From Anatilimnocola floriformis (GTDB taxonomy: Bacteria > Planctomycetota > Planctomycetia > Pirellulales > Pirellulaceae): 64,000 bases of DNA. A program made the translations under genes and the position numbers. The stretch is taken from NCBI RefSeq assembly GCF_024256385.1, contig NZ_JAMLFW010000002.1, positions 2,108,001 to 2,172,000 of the forward strand, read 5' to 3'. Under the pieces are notes generated by a model. The model made no database searches. It was not told where the DNA came from and was given only the letters and a program-made list of their open reading frames with translations. Shown here piece after piece: positions 27,187-35,851 of the stretch. The stretch's first letter is position 1. Every line of letters begins with the position of its first letter.

Positions 27187-28293
27187 ATGAAAATCGCACA
27201 GCGTCTACTCAACAACATCACTTCACTCGCACGCAGCGTGCTACCGAGCCGTGACAATGGCTACGCGGACCTGGTGGCGGTGGCAAAGCAAGTTCGTCGC
27301 TGCCCGGAGATCGCGCCGTGGCACGACTTCGACAAAGAGTTGGCTGAGAAGTACGTCGCCGAGCATGCCGAGCAACTCGCCGCGGCTCGTGCTGCACTGC
27401 AGCGACCTTGCCGAATTGAAATGCGGATGGTGAAGGAGTTTTATGAAGAGCATTGGCCGGAGACGCAATCGCTGCGGCAGTTGGCCACCCTGTTTTGCAC
27501 GGAGGCGCGGCTGGCGAACACGCAACAAGATCTGCCACGCTTGATCCGCGCCGGCATCGACTTGCTGCGACTGGGAAATGCGACGCGAAATGGCGGAATG
27601 ATCCTGGATGCCTTGGTTGCCCAGAGCGCGTCAGGAATGGGAATCGATTTGCTGAGGCGACAACGGGCCAATTTCAACGATGAACAACGCCAAACATTGA
27701 TCGAGGCGTTACTGCGAATCGAACCAGCTGCCGAATCGATCGAGGCGATCATCACCCGTGACCGCGAATGGGAAAATGTGACCAACCATGCGGCCACGGA
27801 AAACCATGATTTCATACCGATGGATCCGGAGGAGATTGGCATCTCGATCGCCGACCAGCAGGAGTTTCACGATCTGATTCGAGCTTCGGTTGAGCACGAA
27901 GCTCGTTTGCCACCCGACCAGCAGCGACAGAAGGAACGGGGAATCGAATATACCGGGCAAGCCTTGTTGCGAATGCTCATCACCGATCTGGCGCTGCGGC
28001 GATTTCAAACAGCACAGGGCTTATTGCCAGAGCGATTGCAGTTGCTCGTGCCGGAGTTTTTACCGGCGTTGCCCCTCGATCCTTTCACCAATACGCCGCT
28101 CATCTATCGTCCGCATGGTGAGACGTTCGAACTTTACAGCACCGGGCCGAAGCAAATCGACGGCGGCGGTTTGTTCACCAGCCGCAGTATGGTCAGCATG
28201 CACCAAGGCGATCTGTGCCTTGATGTGCACGATATTTCAGATCCGGAGAATGTCTGCGAGATCGCCGCGGAGAACATCTCTCGTAGTGCCTAA
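27187..28293 (+). CDS. Hypothetical protein of planctomycete type
   Basis: 368 residues, mostly helical and without a signal peptide. The C-terminal section (TAQGLLPERLQLLVPEFLPALPLDPFTNTPLIYRPHGETFELYSTG) carries a pattern I associate with planctomycete proteins of unknown role in which an LPxDPF segment is followed by a short beta region ending in LYSxG. The N-terminal part holds CRIEMRMVKEFYEEHWPETQSLRQLATLF. Function unknown. Diverges from the ceramidase-like gene. Confidence 0.72.
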   Translation: MKIAQRLLNNITSLARSVLPSRDNGYADLVAVAKQVRRCPEIAPWHDFDKELAEKYVAEHAEQLAAARAALQRPCRIEMRMVKEFYEEHWPETQSLRQLATLFCTEARLANTQQDLPRLIRAGIDLLRLGNATRNGGMILDALVAQSASGMGIDLLRRQRANFNDEQRQTLIEALLRIEPAAESIEAIITRDREWENVTNHAATENHDFIPMDPEEIGISIADQQEFHDLIRASVEHEARLPPDQQRQKERGIEYTGQALLRMLITDLALRRFQTAQGLLPERLQLLVPEFLPALPLDPFTNTPLIYRPHGETFELYSTGPKQIDGGGLFTSRSMVSMHQGDLCLDVHDISDPENVCEIAAENISRSA

Positions 28294-28310
28294 GCTAATA
28301 CCCGCATCGA

Positions 28311-28351
28311 CCCCTCACCCCAGCCCTCTCCCCGAAGCGGGGCGAGGGAGC
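28311..28351. repeat. Family B repeat, identical to the copy near dapA
   Basis: CCCCTCACCCCAGCCCTCTC followed by CCCGAAGCGGGGCGAGGGAG. It matches 10175-10215 base for base. It lies 18 bases after the hypothetical at 27187-28293. Confidence 0.75.
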
Positions 28352-28440
28352 TTACGTACGCTGCGCGTACACTTTTGAAACGACAGCTTCCGGCGCCGGA
28401 GCTTTCAGACGCTACAGCTTTGCAGACTCAGCTTAAACGC

Positions 28441-29733
28441 TTACAGTCGATAGTTATCCGGAATCACGCCATCTTTCACGACGCAGGGGATGCCGTCGCG
28501 GATGATGCAGGGTTCGTGTTCGCCGCGGTCTTCGACGCCTTGTTCGTTGACGATTCGCACGCCACGGCCGATCTGGACGTTCTTATCGATGATCGCTCCT
28601 TCGATGTACGAGCGATCGCCGATGCCGAGTTGCGGTCGGCCGGCGGCAGCGTGCCGTTTCTTTTGATCGTCGGTGTCGAACATATCGGCGCCCATGATCA
28701 CGCTGTTCCGAATCGTCACTCCCTCGCCGATGATCGTCCGCAGCCCGATCACGCTGTTTTCAATCACCGCGCCTTGACCAATCTGGCAGCCGTCGGCAAT
28801 CAAGCTTCGTTTGATCGTCGCACCATCAAAGAGCGTCGGCGGCAGGAAGCGCGGCCGCGAATAAATCGGGGCGACGGCAGCCGATAGATCAAAGGGAGGA
28901 TGCGTGCCGGCCAGGCTGAGGTTGGCTTCGTAGAACGCCTTGATCGTGCCGATGTCTTCCCAGTAGCCATCGAAGAGGTGCAGCATGCAGCGCTTCGAGC
29001 GAACGACGGCAGGGAAGATTTCCTTGCCGAAGTCGCGATAGTCGGTCTTCTCGAGCGCATCGACGAGCATGTCGCGATTGAAGAGATAGATGCCCATGCT
29101 CGCGATCAGGTCGCGCCCCTTGCTAGGAATGCCGCGGCCATCGATCCACGATGGCGACATTTTCACGATGTCCATTTCCTGATGCGTTTGCGGCTTTTCC
29201 AAAAAGCCCTGCACGCGACCTTCGTCGTTGATCCGCATCACACCAAAGCCCTTGGCGGCTTCGCGATCGACCGGGATGCCCGCGATAGTCACATCGGCTC
29301 GGCTTTCCTGATGCGTCTTGATCATCTCGCGATAATCCATCCGGTAGAGCTGATCGCCAGAGAGAATCAGCACGTAGTCGATGCCCGGCTGTTGCAGGTA
29401 GCGCAGATTTTTGCGCACCGCGTCAGCCGTTCCTTGGTACCAGTCTTTATTTTCGTCATTGGTCGTTTGTTGAGCAGCCAGGAGCTCGACAAACCCGCCG
29501 CTGAAATGGTCGAAGCGGTACGTCTGCCGAATGTGGCGGTGCAAGCTCACCGACATGAACTGCGTGAGAACGTACATCCGGTTCAAGCCGCTGTTGATGC
29601 AGTTCGACAGCGGAATATCGATGAGCCGATATTTGCCCGCGAGCGGCACGGCTGGCTTCGAGCGGAACTTGGTGAGCGGATAAAGACGAGTGCCCCGGCC
29701 GCCGCCGAGGACGAGCGATATGACGTTGCGCAT
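28441..29733 (-). CDS. glgC: Glucose-1-phosphate adenylyltransferase
   Basis: 430 residues from the ATG at 29733, the normal GlgC length. It makes ADP-glucose for glycogen synthesis. The N-terminal nucleotidyltransferase domain shows GGGRGTRLYPLTKFRSKPAV, YRLIDIPLSNCINSG and LSGDQLYRMDY; the substrate loop EKP appears as GFLEKPQTH. The C-terminal third is a left-handed beta helix (GATIKRSLIADGCQIGQGAVIENSVIG). An upstream in-frame ATG at 29769 is poorer. No strong ribosome-binding site is seen. No other glycogen genes lie in the window. Confidence 0.95.
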   Translation of the reverse strand: MRNVISLVLGGGRGTRLYPLTKFRSKPAVPLAGKYRLIDIPLSNCINSGLNRMYVLTQFMSVSLHRHIRQTYRFDHFSGGFVELLAAQQTTNDENKDWYQGTADAVRKNLRYLQQPGIDYVLILSGDQLYRMDYREMIKTHQESRADVTIAGIPVDREAAKGFGVMRINDEGRVQGFLEKPQTHQEMDIVKMSPSWIDGRGIPSKGRDLIASMGIYLFNRDMLVDALEKTDYRDFGKEIFPAVVRSKRCMLHLFDGYWEDIGTIKAFYEANLSLAGTHPPFDLSAAVAPIYSRPRFLPPTLFDGATIKRSLIADGCQIGQGAVIENSVIGLRTIIGEGVTIRNSVIMGADMFDTDDQKKRHAAAGRPQLGIGDRSYIEGAIIDKNVQIGRGVRIVNEQGVEDRGEHEPCIIRDGIPCVVKDGVIPDNYRL

Positions 29734-29895
29734 GATTGGGGAGGGAGAGGAATAGAGAGCGAAATACAAAGAGGCAGAACGAGGTGCAGATGGTGTGCAA
29801 CTGGCAGGCCCGCGCGTTTAATCAAACGGGCTCGGCCTTAACATAGCGGCCGCGGCGCAATGGAGCAAGAAGTGCCGCAGTTTGCCATCTGTGGA

Positions 29896-30123
29896 TCAAG
29901 GGTTGCCAATGCTTTCAGCTTCGACAGCTATTTTGCCTGTCTTGCCTACCTCCGCCGCAGCCTGATTCGAATCTTCGGCGTCGAACTGCTCGACCAGGTT
30001 GGACGGACAGACGTCTTGCTTGCCGCACTGCTTGCACACGATGTGAATCAGATCGGAGCTCGATAGCCTGAGCTCGGAATCGTGACAGAGCTGCACGAGT
30101 TGCTGGAGATGAACGCACGTCAT
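29896..30123 (-). CDS. Small protein with CxxC motif
   Basis: 75 residues from the ATG at 30123, which has an excellent GAGGAG seven bases upstream; the longer frame reaching 30279 is unlikely. Text: MTCVHLQQLVQLCHDSELRL, then DLIHIVCKQCGKQDVCP. The CKQCGKQDVC cluster plus an upstream Cys and His could bind a zinc ion. No known family. Gaps lie on both sides. Confidence 0.6.
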   Translation of the reverse strand: MTCVHLQQLVQLCHDSELRLSSSDLIHIVCKQCGKQDVCPSNLVEQFDAEDSNQAAAEVGKTGKIAVEAESIGNP

Positions 30124-30712
30124 GATTTGCTCCTCGGTAATGAACCGGCCCTCTCGGCATTTTACGCCTGCCCAGCTACCCACGCCAATCGGCTGCATGA
30201 TCGGTACGGTCGTTACCGTTGCGAGAGTGCTGAGAGAAAGACGGAGTCGCACACACTTTTCCCGTGCGCGAGGGGGCAACGATTACGAAGAGTCTTCTGG
30301 TAGCGAAAACGCTGGGGAGTTGTTTTCGTTGCTTGGCGCGCTGGCGACTGCCAGGCCCGACGCTGAACCAGCCTCGGCAGCCGCGGCGCGCGTGTTGGTG
30401 TTGACTGTCCGTGGCAGGATGGTGACGCGACGATTAAGCCGACGGCTGCGCGGTTTTGTATTCCGCCGGCCAAAGTTTGAGCGCTCCCGGCCGTCTGAGA
30501 ATCAACGTCCTGCCGCGGACTCCTTTATTAACGCATGTAGCTGAATTCGCCAGAATTCAGTTGGTTGCGTCCAACGAGCAGGTCTGAATTCTGGCGAATT
30601 CAGCTACTTGTCGTCACTCCCATCGCTCGCGCCCTTGCGTGCAACTCGTCCGCCCATGGTTTATCATCGGCGGCAGTTCTGTTCGCTGTTTCTTGCGCGC
30701 GAGGGTTTGCTG
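30124..30712. other. 589-base divergent region holding a family A repeat
   Basis: Between the small CxxC protein and the isochorismatase/ThuA gene. Apart from the inverted repeat at 30537-30607 I see no supported gene. Both promoters must lie here, with the repeat between them. Confidence 0.5.
30537..30607. repeat. 71-base inverted-repeat element, family A copy 2
   Basis: Perfect 24-base arms (30537-30560 and 30584-30607; GTAGCTGAATTCGCCAGAAT followed by TCAG) around a 23-base centre. Same length as the copy at 9058-9128, whose centre shares GGTTnCGTCCAA. Confidence 0.9.
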
Positions 30713-32347
30713 ATGTCGACCATCATTCGCCGTTCCGTTCTCGGCCTGCTTTTCATGTTCAGCGGATTCGGTCTGGCTGCCGCGGCAGACATTGCCATCC
30801 ACAAGCAATCACGCAAGCAAACCGGCGAGGGCCCATGGTCGCTGCAGCAAGCCGACGAGAATTGGAAACCCGCCGAGACGGCGATCATTGTTTGCGATAT
30901 GTGGGACGCTCATCACTGCCTGAATGCAGTTCGTCGCGAAACTGAGCTCGCGCCGCGGATGGAAAAAGTGCTGCAAGACGCCCGCAGTCGCGGCGTGCTC
31001 ATCGTGCACGCTCCTAGCAGTTGCATGGATGCGTACAAGGATCATCCTGCTCGCAAGCGTGCCCAAGGTTTGCCGACGGCGGTGAACCTGCCGCCTGACA
31101 TCAAGGATTGGTGCCGCAACATTCCCGCCGAGAAGACGTATCCCATCGATCAAACCGACGGCGGTGAGGACGACGATCTGGCCGAGCACAAACAGTGGCA
31201 CGAGATCCTGGCCGGCAAGGGCGTGAATCCGAAATCGCCGTGGAAGCGGCAGATCGATGTCCTTTCGATCGACGCCGACAAAGACGTGATCAGCGACAGC
31301 GGCGTGGAGATCTGGAATCTGCTCGAAGCCCGCAGTGTGAAGAACGTCATCCTGATGGGCGTGCATACGAATATGTGCGTCCTCGGCAGGCCGTTCGGTT
31401 TGCGGCAGATGGCCAAGAATGGCAAGAACGTCGTGCTGATGCGCGACATGACCGACACCATGTACAACCCCGAGCGCTCGCCCTTCGTGCATCACCACGG
31501 CGGCACGCAGTTGATCATCGAACACATCGAGAAGTTCGTCTGCCCGACGATCACCAGTGTCGATTTTGTCGGCGGCAAACCGTTTCAATATTCCGATCAA
31601 CCGAAATCCGTCGTCATGCTGATTGGCGATGATGAATACAAAACCGAAGTCACCCTGCCTGCCTTTGCCGAGACCGAACTCAAGCCGCTCGGCATCAGTG
31701 TGCAGATCGTTCACGCCGATGCGAAAGACAAGAACCAGTTCCCCGGCATGGCCGAAGCCGTGAAGAACGCCGATCTCGTGCTGGTGAGTGCCCGCCGCCG
31801 CACTCCGCCGAAGGATCAGCTTGATGTGCTGAAGGCTCACGTCGCGGCCGGCAAACCAATCGTCGGCATTCGTACGGCCAGTCATGCCTGGTCGCTGCGT
31901 AAAGATTCTGACGTCGCCGCGATCGAAAAGCTCGGTCTCTCGACCTGGGATCAATTCGATGCCGATGTCCTCGGCGGTCACTACACGGGCCATCACGGCG
32001 CTGGCGCAAAGACAGCCTTGAAACTCGCCGACGGAGTTGAGAAGCATCCGATCCTCCGCGGAGTCTCGCTCGACAAGTTCCAAGGCAACGGTTCGCTCTA
32101 CAAAGTCTCGCCGATTGCAACTTCGGCAACTCCGCTCTTGATCGGCACGATTCCGAATCAAGAGAGCGAACCCATCGCTTGGACGAATCTCAGCGGCGAC
32201 AAGAAGGCCCGCGTCTTCTACTCCTCGCTGGGCCATGCCGAAGATTTCGAGAATCGCGCCTTCCGCAAACTGCTGCAAAACGGCGTGCTCTGGTCACTGG
32301 GTGTGCTCGAACCAAGAACTGGCGGTGCGCCGCTCGTGGCGAAGTAA
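30713..32347 (+). CDS. Exported isochorismatase-like / ThuA-like fusion protein
   Basis: 544 residues from the ATG at 30713 with GCGAGGG upstream and a signal peptide (VLGLLFMFSGFGLAAAA). Domain 1 (about 50-290) is an isochorismatase-like cysteine hydrolase: Asp62 in AIIVCDMWDAHHC and Cys222 in GVHTNMCVLGRPFGLRQM. Domain 2 (about 300-540) resembles ThuA, a glutamine-amidotransferase-like fold (VVMLIGDDEYKTEVTLPAF, GIRTASHAWSLR, GGHYTGHHG). The two-domain arrangement suggests that both activities act on one substrate, which is unknown. Other frames over this gene are shadows. Confidence 0.87.
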   Translation: MSTIIRRSVLGLLFMFSGFGLAAAADIAIHKQSRKQTGEGPWSLQQADENWKPAETAIIVCDMWDAHHCLNAVRRETELAPRMEKVLQDARSRGVLIVHAPSSCMDAYKDHPARKRAQGLPTAVNLPPDIKDWCRNIPAEKTYPIDQTDGGEDDDLAEHKQWHEILAGKGVNPKSPWKRQIDVLSIDADKDVISDSGVEIWNLLEARSVKNVILMGVHTNMCVLGRPFGLRQMAKNGKNVVLMRDMTDTMYNPERSPFVHHHGGTQLIIEHIEKFVCPTITSVDFVGGKPFQYSDQPKSVVMLIGDDEYKTEVTLPAFAETELKPLGISVQIVHADAKDKNQFPGMAEAVKNADLVLVSARRRTPPKDQLDVLKAHVAAGKPIVGIRTASHAWSLRKDSDVAAIEKLGLSTWDQFDADVLGGHYTGHHGAGAKTALKLADGVEKHPILRGVSLDKFQGNGSLYKVSPIATSATPLLIGTIPNQESEPIAWTNLSGDKKARVFYSSLGHAEDFENRAFRKLLQNGVLWSLGVLEPRTGGAPLVAK

Positions 32348-32352
32348 CGAGC

Positions 32353-33150
32353 ATGTCGCGAATCCGTTCGCTAATGACGTCGTTTCGTTTTTGTGAAGAC
32401 TGCGGCTGGGAGATAATTCCGCAGACGCAGCAATGTCGTGGTTGTGGAACGCCAGTGACGAGCCCGCAGGATTATTGGTCGCCCACGATCGTCGACTTGA
32501 CCGCTTGGTTTGACCGGCGTGAATTCTGGTTCGCGCACCTGCAATTCTCTTGGCTGGATTTCGAGCGATTCCTTGACGACCTGAGCGTGCCGCTGGCGAG
32601 CGTGTACGAAATGTTTGCTGAGCTGTGGCAGGAGCGCATCTGGCCGACGGCGGAGATCCCACTGCGCGGCGGTTATTCGGTTGCCTTTGTTTATTTCGAT
32701 TACCCGGAGGATGCGGACGGGCCGATTTACTTCGACCATCCAACCTGGCCGGAGCCGATCTGCCTTGGCCGCTGCGGCGGAAACTGCCAATTGCCCGCGC
32801 TGCGCGATGAAGAATTGGAACTACTATCGCGATCTGCCTTCGATACGTCGCTGCCGCCGTGGCAAATCTATTTGCTGTTCCTTCCCGGTGCTCTCCGTCC
32901 CGAATTGCCGGCTGCGCTAATCGAAGCAGTTGGGCACATTAGTGACCTTCCTGCCGATCGCATCGCGGCCGTTGTCCACTCCCAATACAACAGGCCAAGC
33001 CAGTTTTCGTGGTCGCATAACGGTTCGCATTGGGTCCATAACTGCCAGCACTCTCTCCGCAACCCCGCAGAGTCCGGCTACTGTTTGACGCCTGCCGAAT
33101 TTGACCGCATCGAAGCGATGTTTACCGAACTTTTCGAAGCGATAAAATGA
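32353..33150 (+). CDS. Hypothetical protein with N-terminal zinc ribbon
   Basis: 265 residues from the ATG at 32353, six bases after the stop of the isochorismatase/ThuA gene, so the two may be cotranscribed. The first 35 residues hold CEDCGWEIIPQTQQCRGCGT, a two-CxxC zinc ribbon. The rest is acidic and aromatic (FWFAHLQFSWLDFERFLDDL) with a second Cys-containing segment (CLGRCGGNCQLP). No enzyme motif. An ATG at 32374 is an alternative start. Confidence 0.7.
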   Translation: MSRIRSLMTSFRFCEDCGWEIIPQTQQCRGCGTPVTSPQDYWSPTIVDLTAWFDRREFWFAHLQFSWLDFERFLDDLSVPLASVYEMFAELWQERIWPTAEIPLRGGYSVAFVYFDYPEDADGPIYFDHPTWPEPICLGRCGGNCQLPALRDEELELLSRSAFDTSLPPWQIYLLFLPGALRPELPAALIEAVGHISDLPADRIAAVVHSQYNRPSQFSWSHNGSHWVHNCQHSLRNPAESGYCLTPAEFDRIEAMFTELFEAIK

Positions 33151-33159
33151 CAGGTGACG

Positions 33160-33331
33160 CCTAACCCCCGGAAGGCGGCATGTAGCCGAAGAGTTGGTAG
33201 CCTTCTTAGCCACCGGCTTCAGTCGGTGGTAACGTGCCGGCTCAGAACTCCCGGCTTCAGCCATCTTCTTTGAATGGCTAAAGCCAGAGCCTTCATTGCG
33301 CGACACCACCGCCTAAAGGCGGTGGCTAACC
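33160..33331. repeat. Inverted-repeat region, family G (CACCGCC...GGCGGTGG type)
   Basis: TTAGCCACCGGCTTCAGTCGGTGG (33207-33230) is the inverted counterpart of CCACCGCCTAAAGGCGGTGGCTAA (33306-33329); each arm is itself a hairpin. Further short pairs lie inside (GGCTTCAGCCATC / GAATGGCTAAAGCC). It fills the gap between two convergent genes. Confidence 0.7.
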
Positions 33332-33357
33332 AGATTCGTGTGTGTCTGCAAAGCAAA

Positions 33358-34638
33358 CTAAGCAAACCGCAGCAGCGCGTACGTCTTCTTCCCACTCCGC
33401 AGCACCATCACCGTTTCGCTGGCGAGATCGGTGAGCGAGAGCTTTGTATCGACGCCGCTTTGCCGGCGGTTGTTGACGTAGGCACCACCTTGATCGATCA
33501 CGCGGCGGGCGTCTCCCTTCGATTTGCAGAGTCCCGATTCAACGAGAGCATCGACGAGCGGCAAACCTGCCGTCGCGAGCGAGTCGCGCGTTAGCTGTTT
33601 GCTTTGCACATCGGCAAAGATCTCGCCCAGTTCGGCGTCGGAAAGGTTTTCGATTTCCGCGCCGAAGAAAATCGCCGTCGCGCGGCGAGCTGCATCGAGA
33701 CCAGCCTCGCCGTGGACGAGCTTCGTCAGTTCTTCGGCCAATCGCTTTTGGCTTTCACGTTTCTGCGGCTCGGCAGTCCGCTGCGTGTCGAGCGCGGCGA
33801 TTTCTTCATGCGATAGCTCGGTGAGAAACCGCAGCGCCATCCCCGCATCGGCATCAGCCGTGTTGATCCAGTATTGGTAGAACGCGTACGGGCTCGTCTT
33901 CGCCGCCGAGAGATACACGGCCCCCTTTTCGGTTTTGCCCATCTTCGTGCCGTCGCTTTTCAGCAGCAGCGGGCAGGTCATGCCGTAAAGTTGCGTGCCG
34001 TCCATGCGGCGGGCCAGGTCGATGCCTGCCGTGATGTTGCCCCATTGGTCGCTGCCGCCGATTTGCAGTTCGCAACCGAGCTTCCGCTTCAGCAGCACAA
34101 AGTCGTAGGCTTGCAGCAGCATGTAGCTGAATTCGGTGTAGCTAATGCCGCTGTCGCGTTCGAGGCGGCCCTTTACCGAATCCTTACTGAGCATCACGTT
34201 CACGGGAAAATGCTTTCCCACGTCGCGGAGAAATTCCAGGTACGTGATCGGCCCCATCCAATCAAAATTGTTCACGAGCGTCGCGCCGCCCGACTTCGCA
34301 TCGCCGAAGTCGATGAAGCGTTCGAGCTGCGAACGAATGCCGGCCACGTTGTGACGCAGCGACTCTTCGTCGAGCAACTTCCGTTCGTCGGTCTTACCGG
34401 TGGGATCGCCCACCATGCCTGTCGCGCCGCCGACCAGAGCGATCGGCCGATGTCCCGCCTTTTGAAACCGCCGCAGTAGCATCACGGGGAGCAAGCTGCC
34501 GACGTGCAAGCTGTCGGATGTGGGATCGAAGCCGCAATACACCGTCCGCTGTCCCGTGGCGAGCCATTCGGGAAGAAACTCGGGCGCCGTCGTTTGATTG
34601 ACGAGGCCCCGCCAGGTGAGGTCGGCGAACAGGGACAT
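33358..34638 (-). CDS. tyrS: Tyrosyl-tRNA synthetase
   Basis: 426 residues, normal for TyrRS. It charges tRNA-Tyr. Class I signatures are HVGS at 45-48 (SDSLHVGSLLP) and KMGKT at 232-236 (GTKMGKTEKG), with YTEFSYMLLQAYD and QIGGSDQWGNI between them forming the tyrosine pocket. The C-terminal 65 residues are an S4 RNA-binding domain (LPLVDALVESGLCKSKGDAR, VIDQGGAYVNNRR). The family G repeats lie just beyond its stop. Confidence 0.96.
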   Translation of the reverse strand: MSLFADLTWRGLVNQTTAPEFLPEWLATGQRTVYCGFDPTSDSLHVGSLLPVMLLRRFQKAGHRPIALVGGATGMVGDPTGKTDERKLLDEESLRHNVAGIRSQLERFIDFGDAKSGGATLVNNFDWMGPITYLEFLRDVGKHFPVNVMLSKDSVKGRLERDSGISYTEFSYMLLQAYDFVLLKRKLGCELQIGGSDQWGNITAGIDLARRMDGTQLYGMTCPLLLKSDGTKMGKTEKGAVYLSAAKTSPYAFYQYWINTADADAGMALRFLTELSHEEIAALDTQRTAEPQKRESQKRLAEELTKLVHGEAGLDAARRATAIFFGAEIENLSDAELGEIFADVQSKQLTRDSLATAGLPLVDALVESGLCKSKGDARRVIDQGGAYVNNRRQSGVDTKLSLTDLASETVMVLRSGKKTYALLRFA

Positions 34639-34820
34639 AGTGCTTCGCGGGAAAGAGGATGGAATGCGGATATCTTCGGAGACACCATTGTGCCGCGAGG
34701 GTTCGCTCTGCGGCAGTAGGGTCCCTCGACGGATTGCATCGGCTGGGCTTTTGCTGTTTCATACCATTCTTCCCGAATTGAACGGCTTAGGCGAATTGCG
34801 CACATTGCGGAGACCTCTCG

Positions 34821-35672
34821 ATGCGTTACGGAATGAATCTGCTCCTCTGGTCCGGCGAACTCAACGACAGCATGTTGCCGGTTCTGCACATGCTGAAGAA
34901 CCTGGGTTACGACGGCGTGGAACTGCCGATCTTCAACCTCGATCTCGACTACGCGAAGTGGGGCAAAAAGCTCGACGAACTTGGCCTGGCGCGCACTGCC
35001 GTCACCATTCGCCTCGCCGACGACAACCCGATCAGCAGCGACGCCAGCGTGCGAGCCAAGGGCGTCGAACTGAATAAGAAGACTCTCGACTGCTGTGCCG
35101 CCGTCGGCGCCACGACCATCGTCGGTCCTTATCACTCGGCCCTCGGTCACTTCAGCGGCAACGTCCGCACTGCCGACGAATGGAAGTGGGGCGTCGACTC
35201 GATGCGACAAACGGCCGAACACGCTGGCAAAGTGAACGTCACTCTCGGTGTCGAACCGCTCAATCGTTTCGAAACGTATCTGCTCAACACGCATGCCGAT
35301 GCGGCGAAGTTCTGCCGCGAAGTTGGCCATCCGCGCTGCCGCATGATGTACGACACCTTCCATTCGAACATCGAAGAAAAGTCGATCACCGAAGCCATTC
35401 ACAGCTGTGCCGACATGCTCACGCATGTGCACATCAGCGAAAACGACCGCAGCACTCCCGGCCGCGGCAACGTCCGCTGGTGCGAAAACTTCGACGCCCT
35501 CCGCGAGATCAACTACAACGGCTGGCTGGTCGTCGAAGCCTTCGGCCTCGCCCTGCCCGAAATCGCCGCCGCGACGAAGATCTGGCGGCGGATGTTTGAT
35601 AGTGAAGAACAACTGGCGCGAGACTCGTTGGCGTTTATGAAGTCGCAAGTAGCGAAGCGCTGGTGCTCGTAG
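34821..35672 (+). CDS. Sugar isomerase/epimerase (TIM barrel, xylose isomerase-like)
   Basis: 283 residues. Metal ligands fit the D-tagatose/D-psicose 3-epimerase subgroup: Glu in TLGVEPLNRFETY, Asp in CRMMYDTFHSNIEEKS, His in LTHVHISENDRSTPG and Glu in WLVVEAFG. The start MRYGMNLLLWSGELNDSMLP and the EPLNR motif are shared with this subgroup, which moves the keto or hydroxyl position of ketoses. The true sugar is unknown. No signal peptide. Upstream lies tyrS, divergent. Confidence 0.88.
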   Translation: MRYGMNLLLWSGELNDSMLPVLHMLKNLGYDGVELPIFNLDLDYAKWGKKLDELGLARTAVTIRLADDNPISSDASVRAKGVELNKKTLDCCAAVGATTIVGPYHSALGHFSGNVRTADEWKWGVDSMRQTAEHAGKVNVTLGVEPLNRFETYLLNTHADAAKFCREVGHPRCRMMYDTFHSNIEEKSITEAIHSCADMLTHVHISENDRSTPGRGNVRWCENFDALREINYNGWLVVEAFGLALPEIAAATKIWRRMFDSEEQLARDSLAFMKSQVAKRWCS

Positions 35673-35684
35673 TCTTCTTTCTTA

Positions 35685-35730
35685 CTCCCTCTCCTCTGTA
35701 CTCAGGGGAGAGGGCTGGGGTGAGGGGCTG
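35685..35730. repeat. Family B repeat, reverse orientation
   Basis: CTCCCTCTCCTCTGTACTCA and AGGGGAGAGGGCTGGGGTGA: the reverse complement of the family B pattern, 12 bases after the epimerase stop. It faces the copy at 35758-35805. Confidence 0.7.
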
Positions 35731-35757
35731 GAATTGCAAATAGAGATTGCTCCCGCT

Positions 35758-35805
35758 TCACCCCCTCACCCTATCCCTCTCCCCGGAGTACCGAGGAGAG
35801 GGGAC
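35758..35805. repeat. Family B repeat, forward orientation
   Basis: ACCCCCTCACCCTATCCCTC followed by CCCGGAGTACCGAGGAGAGG. With the copy at 35685-35730 it makes a pair of opposed arms separated by 27 bases, which could form one larger hairpin between two plus-strand genes. Confidence 0.7.
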
Positions 35806-35851
35806 TCACATGGCCTGCGGCCACACCAATCACTAACGCGAGAGCGAAACC

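Noticed and set aside
30809-32278. A 489-residue minus-strand open frame opposite the isochorismatase/ThuA gene
   Set aside because: Composition is that of a shadow frame, and the plus-strand protein has clear domains and a signal peptide.
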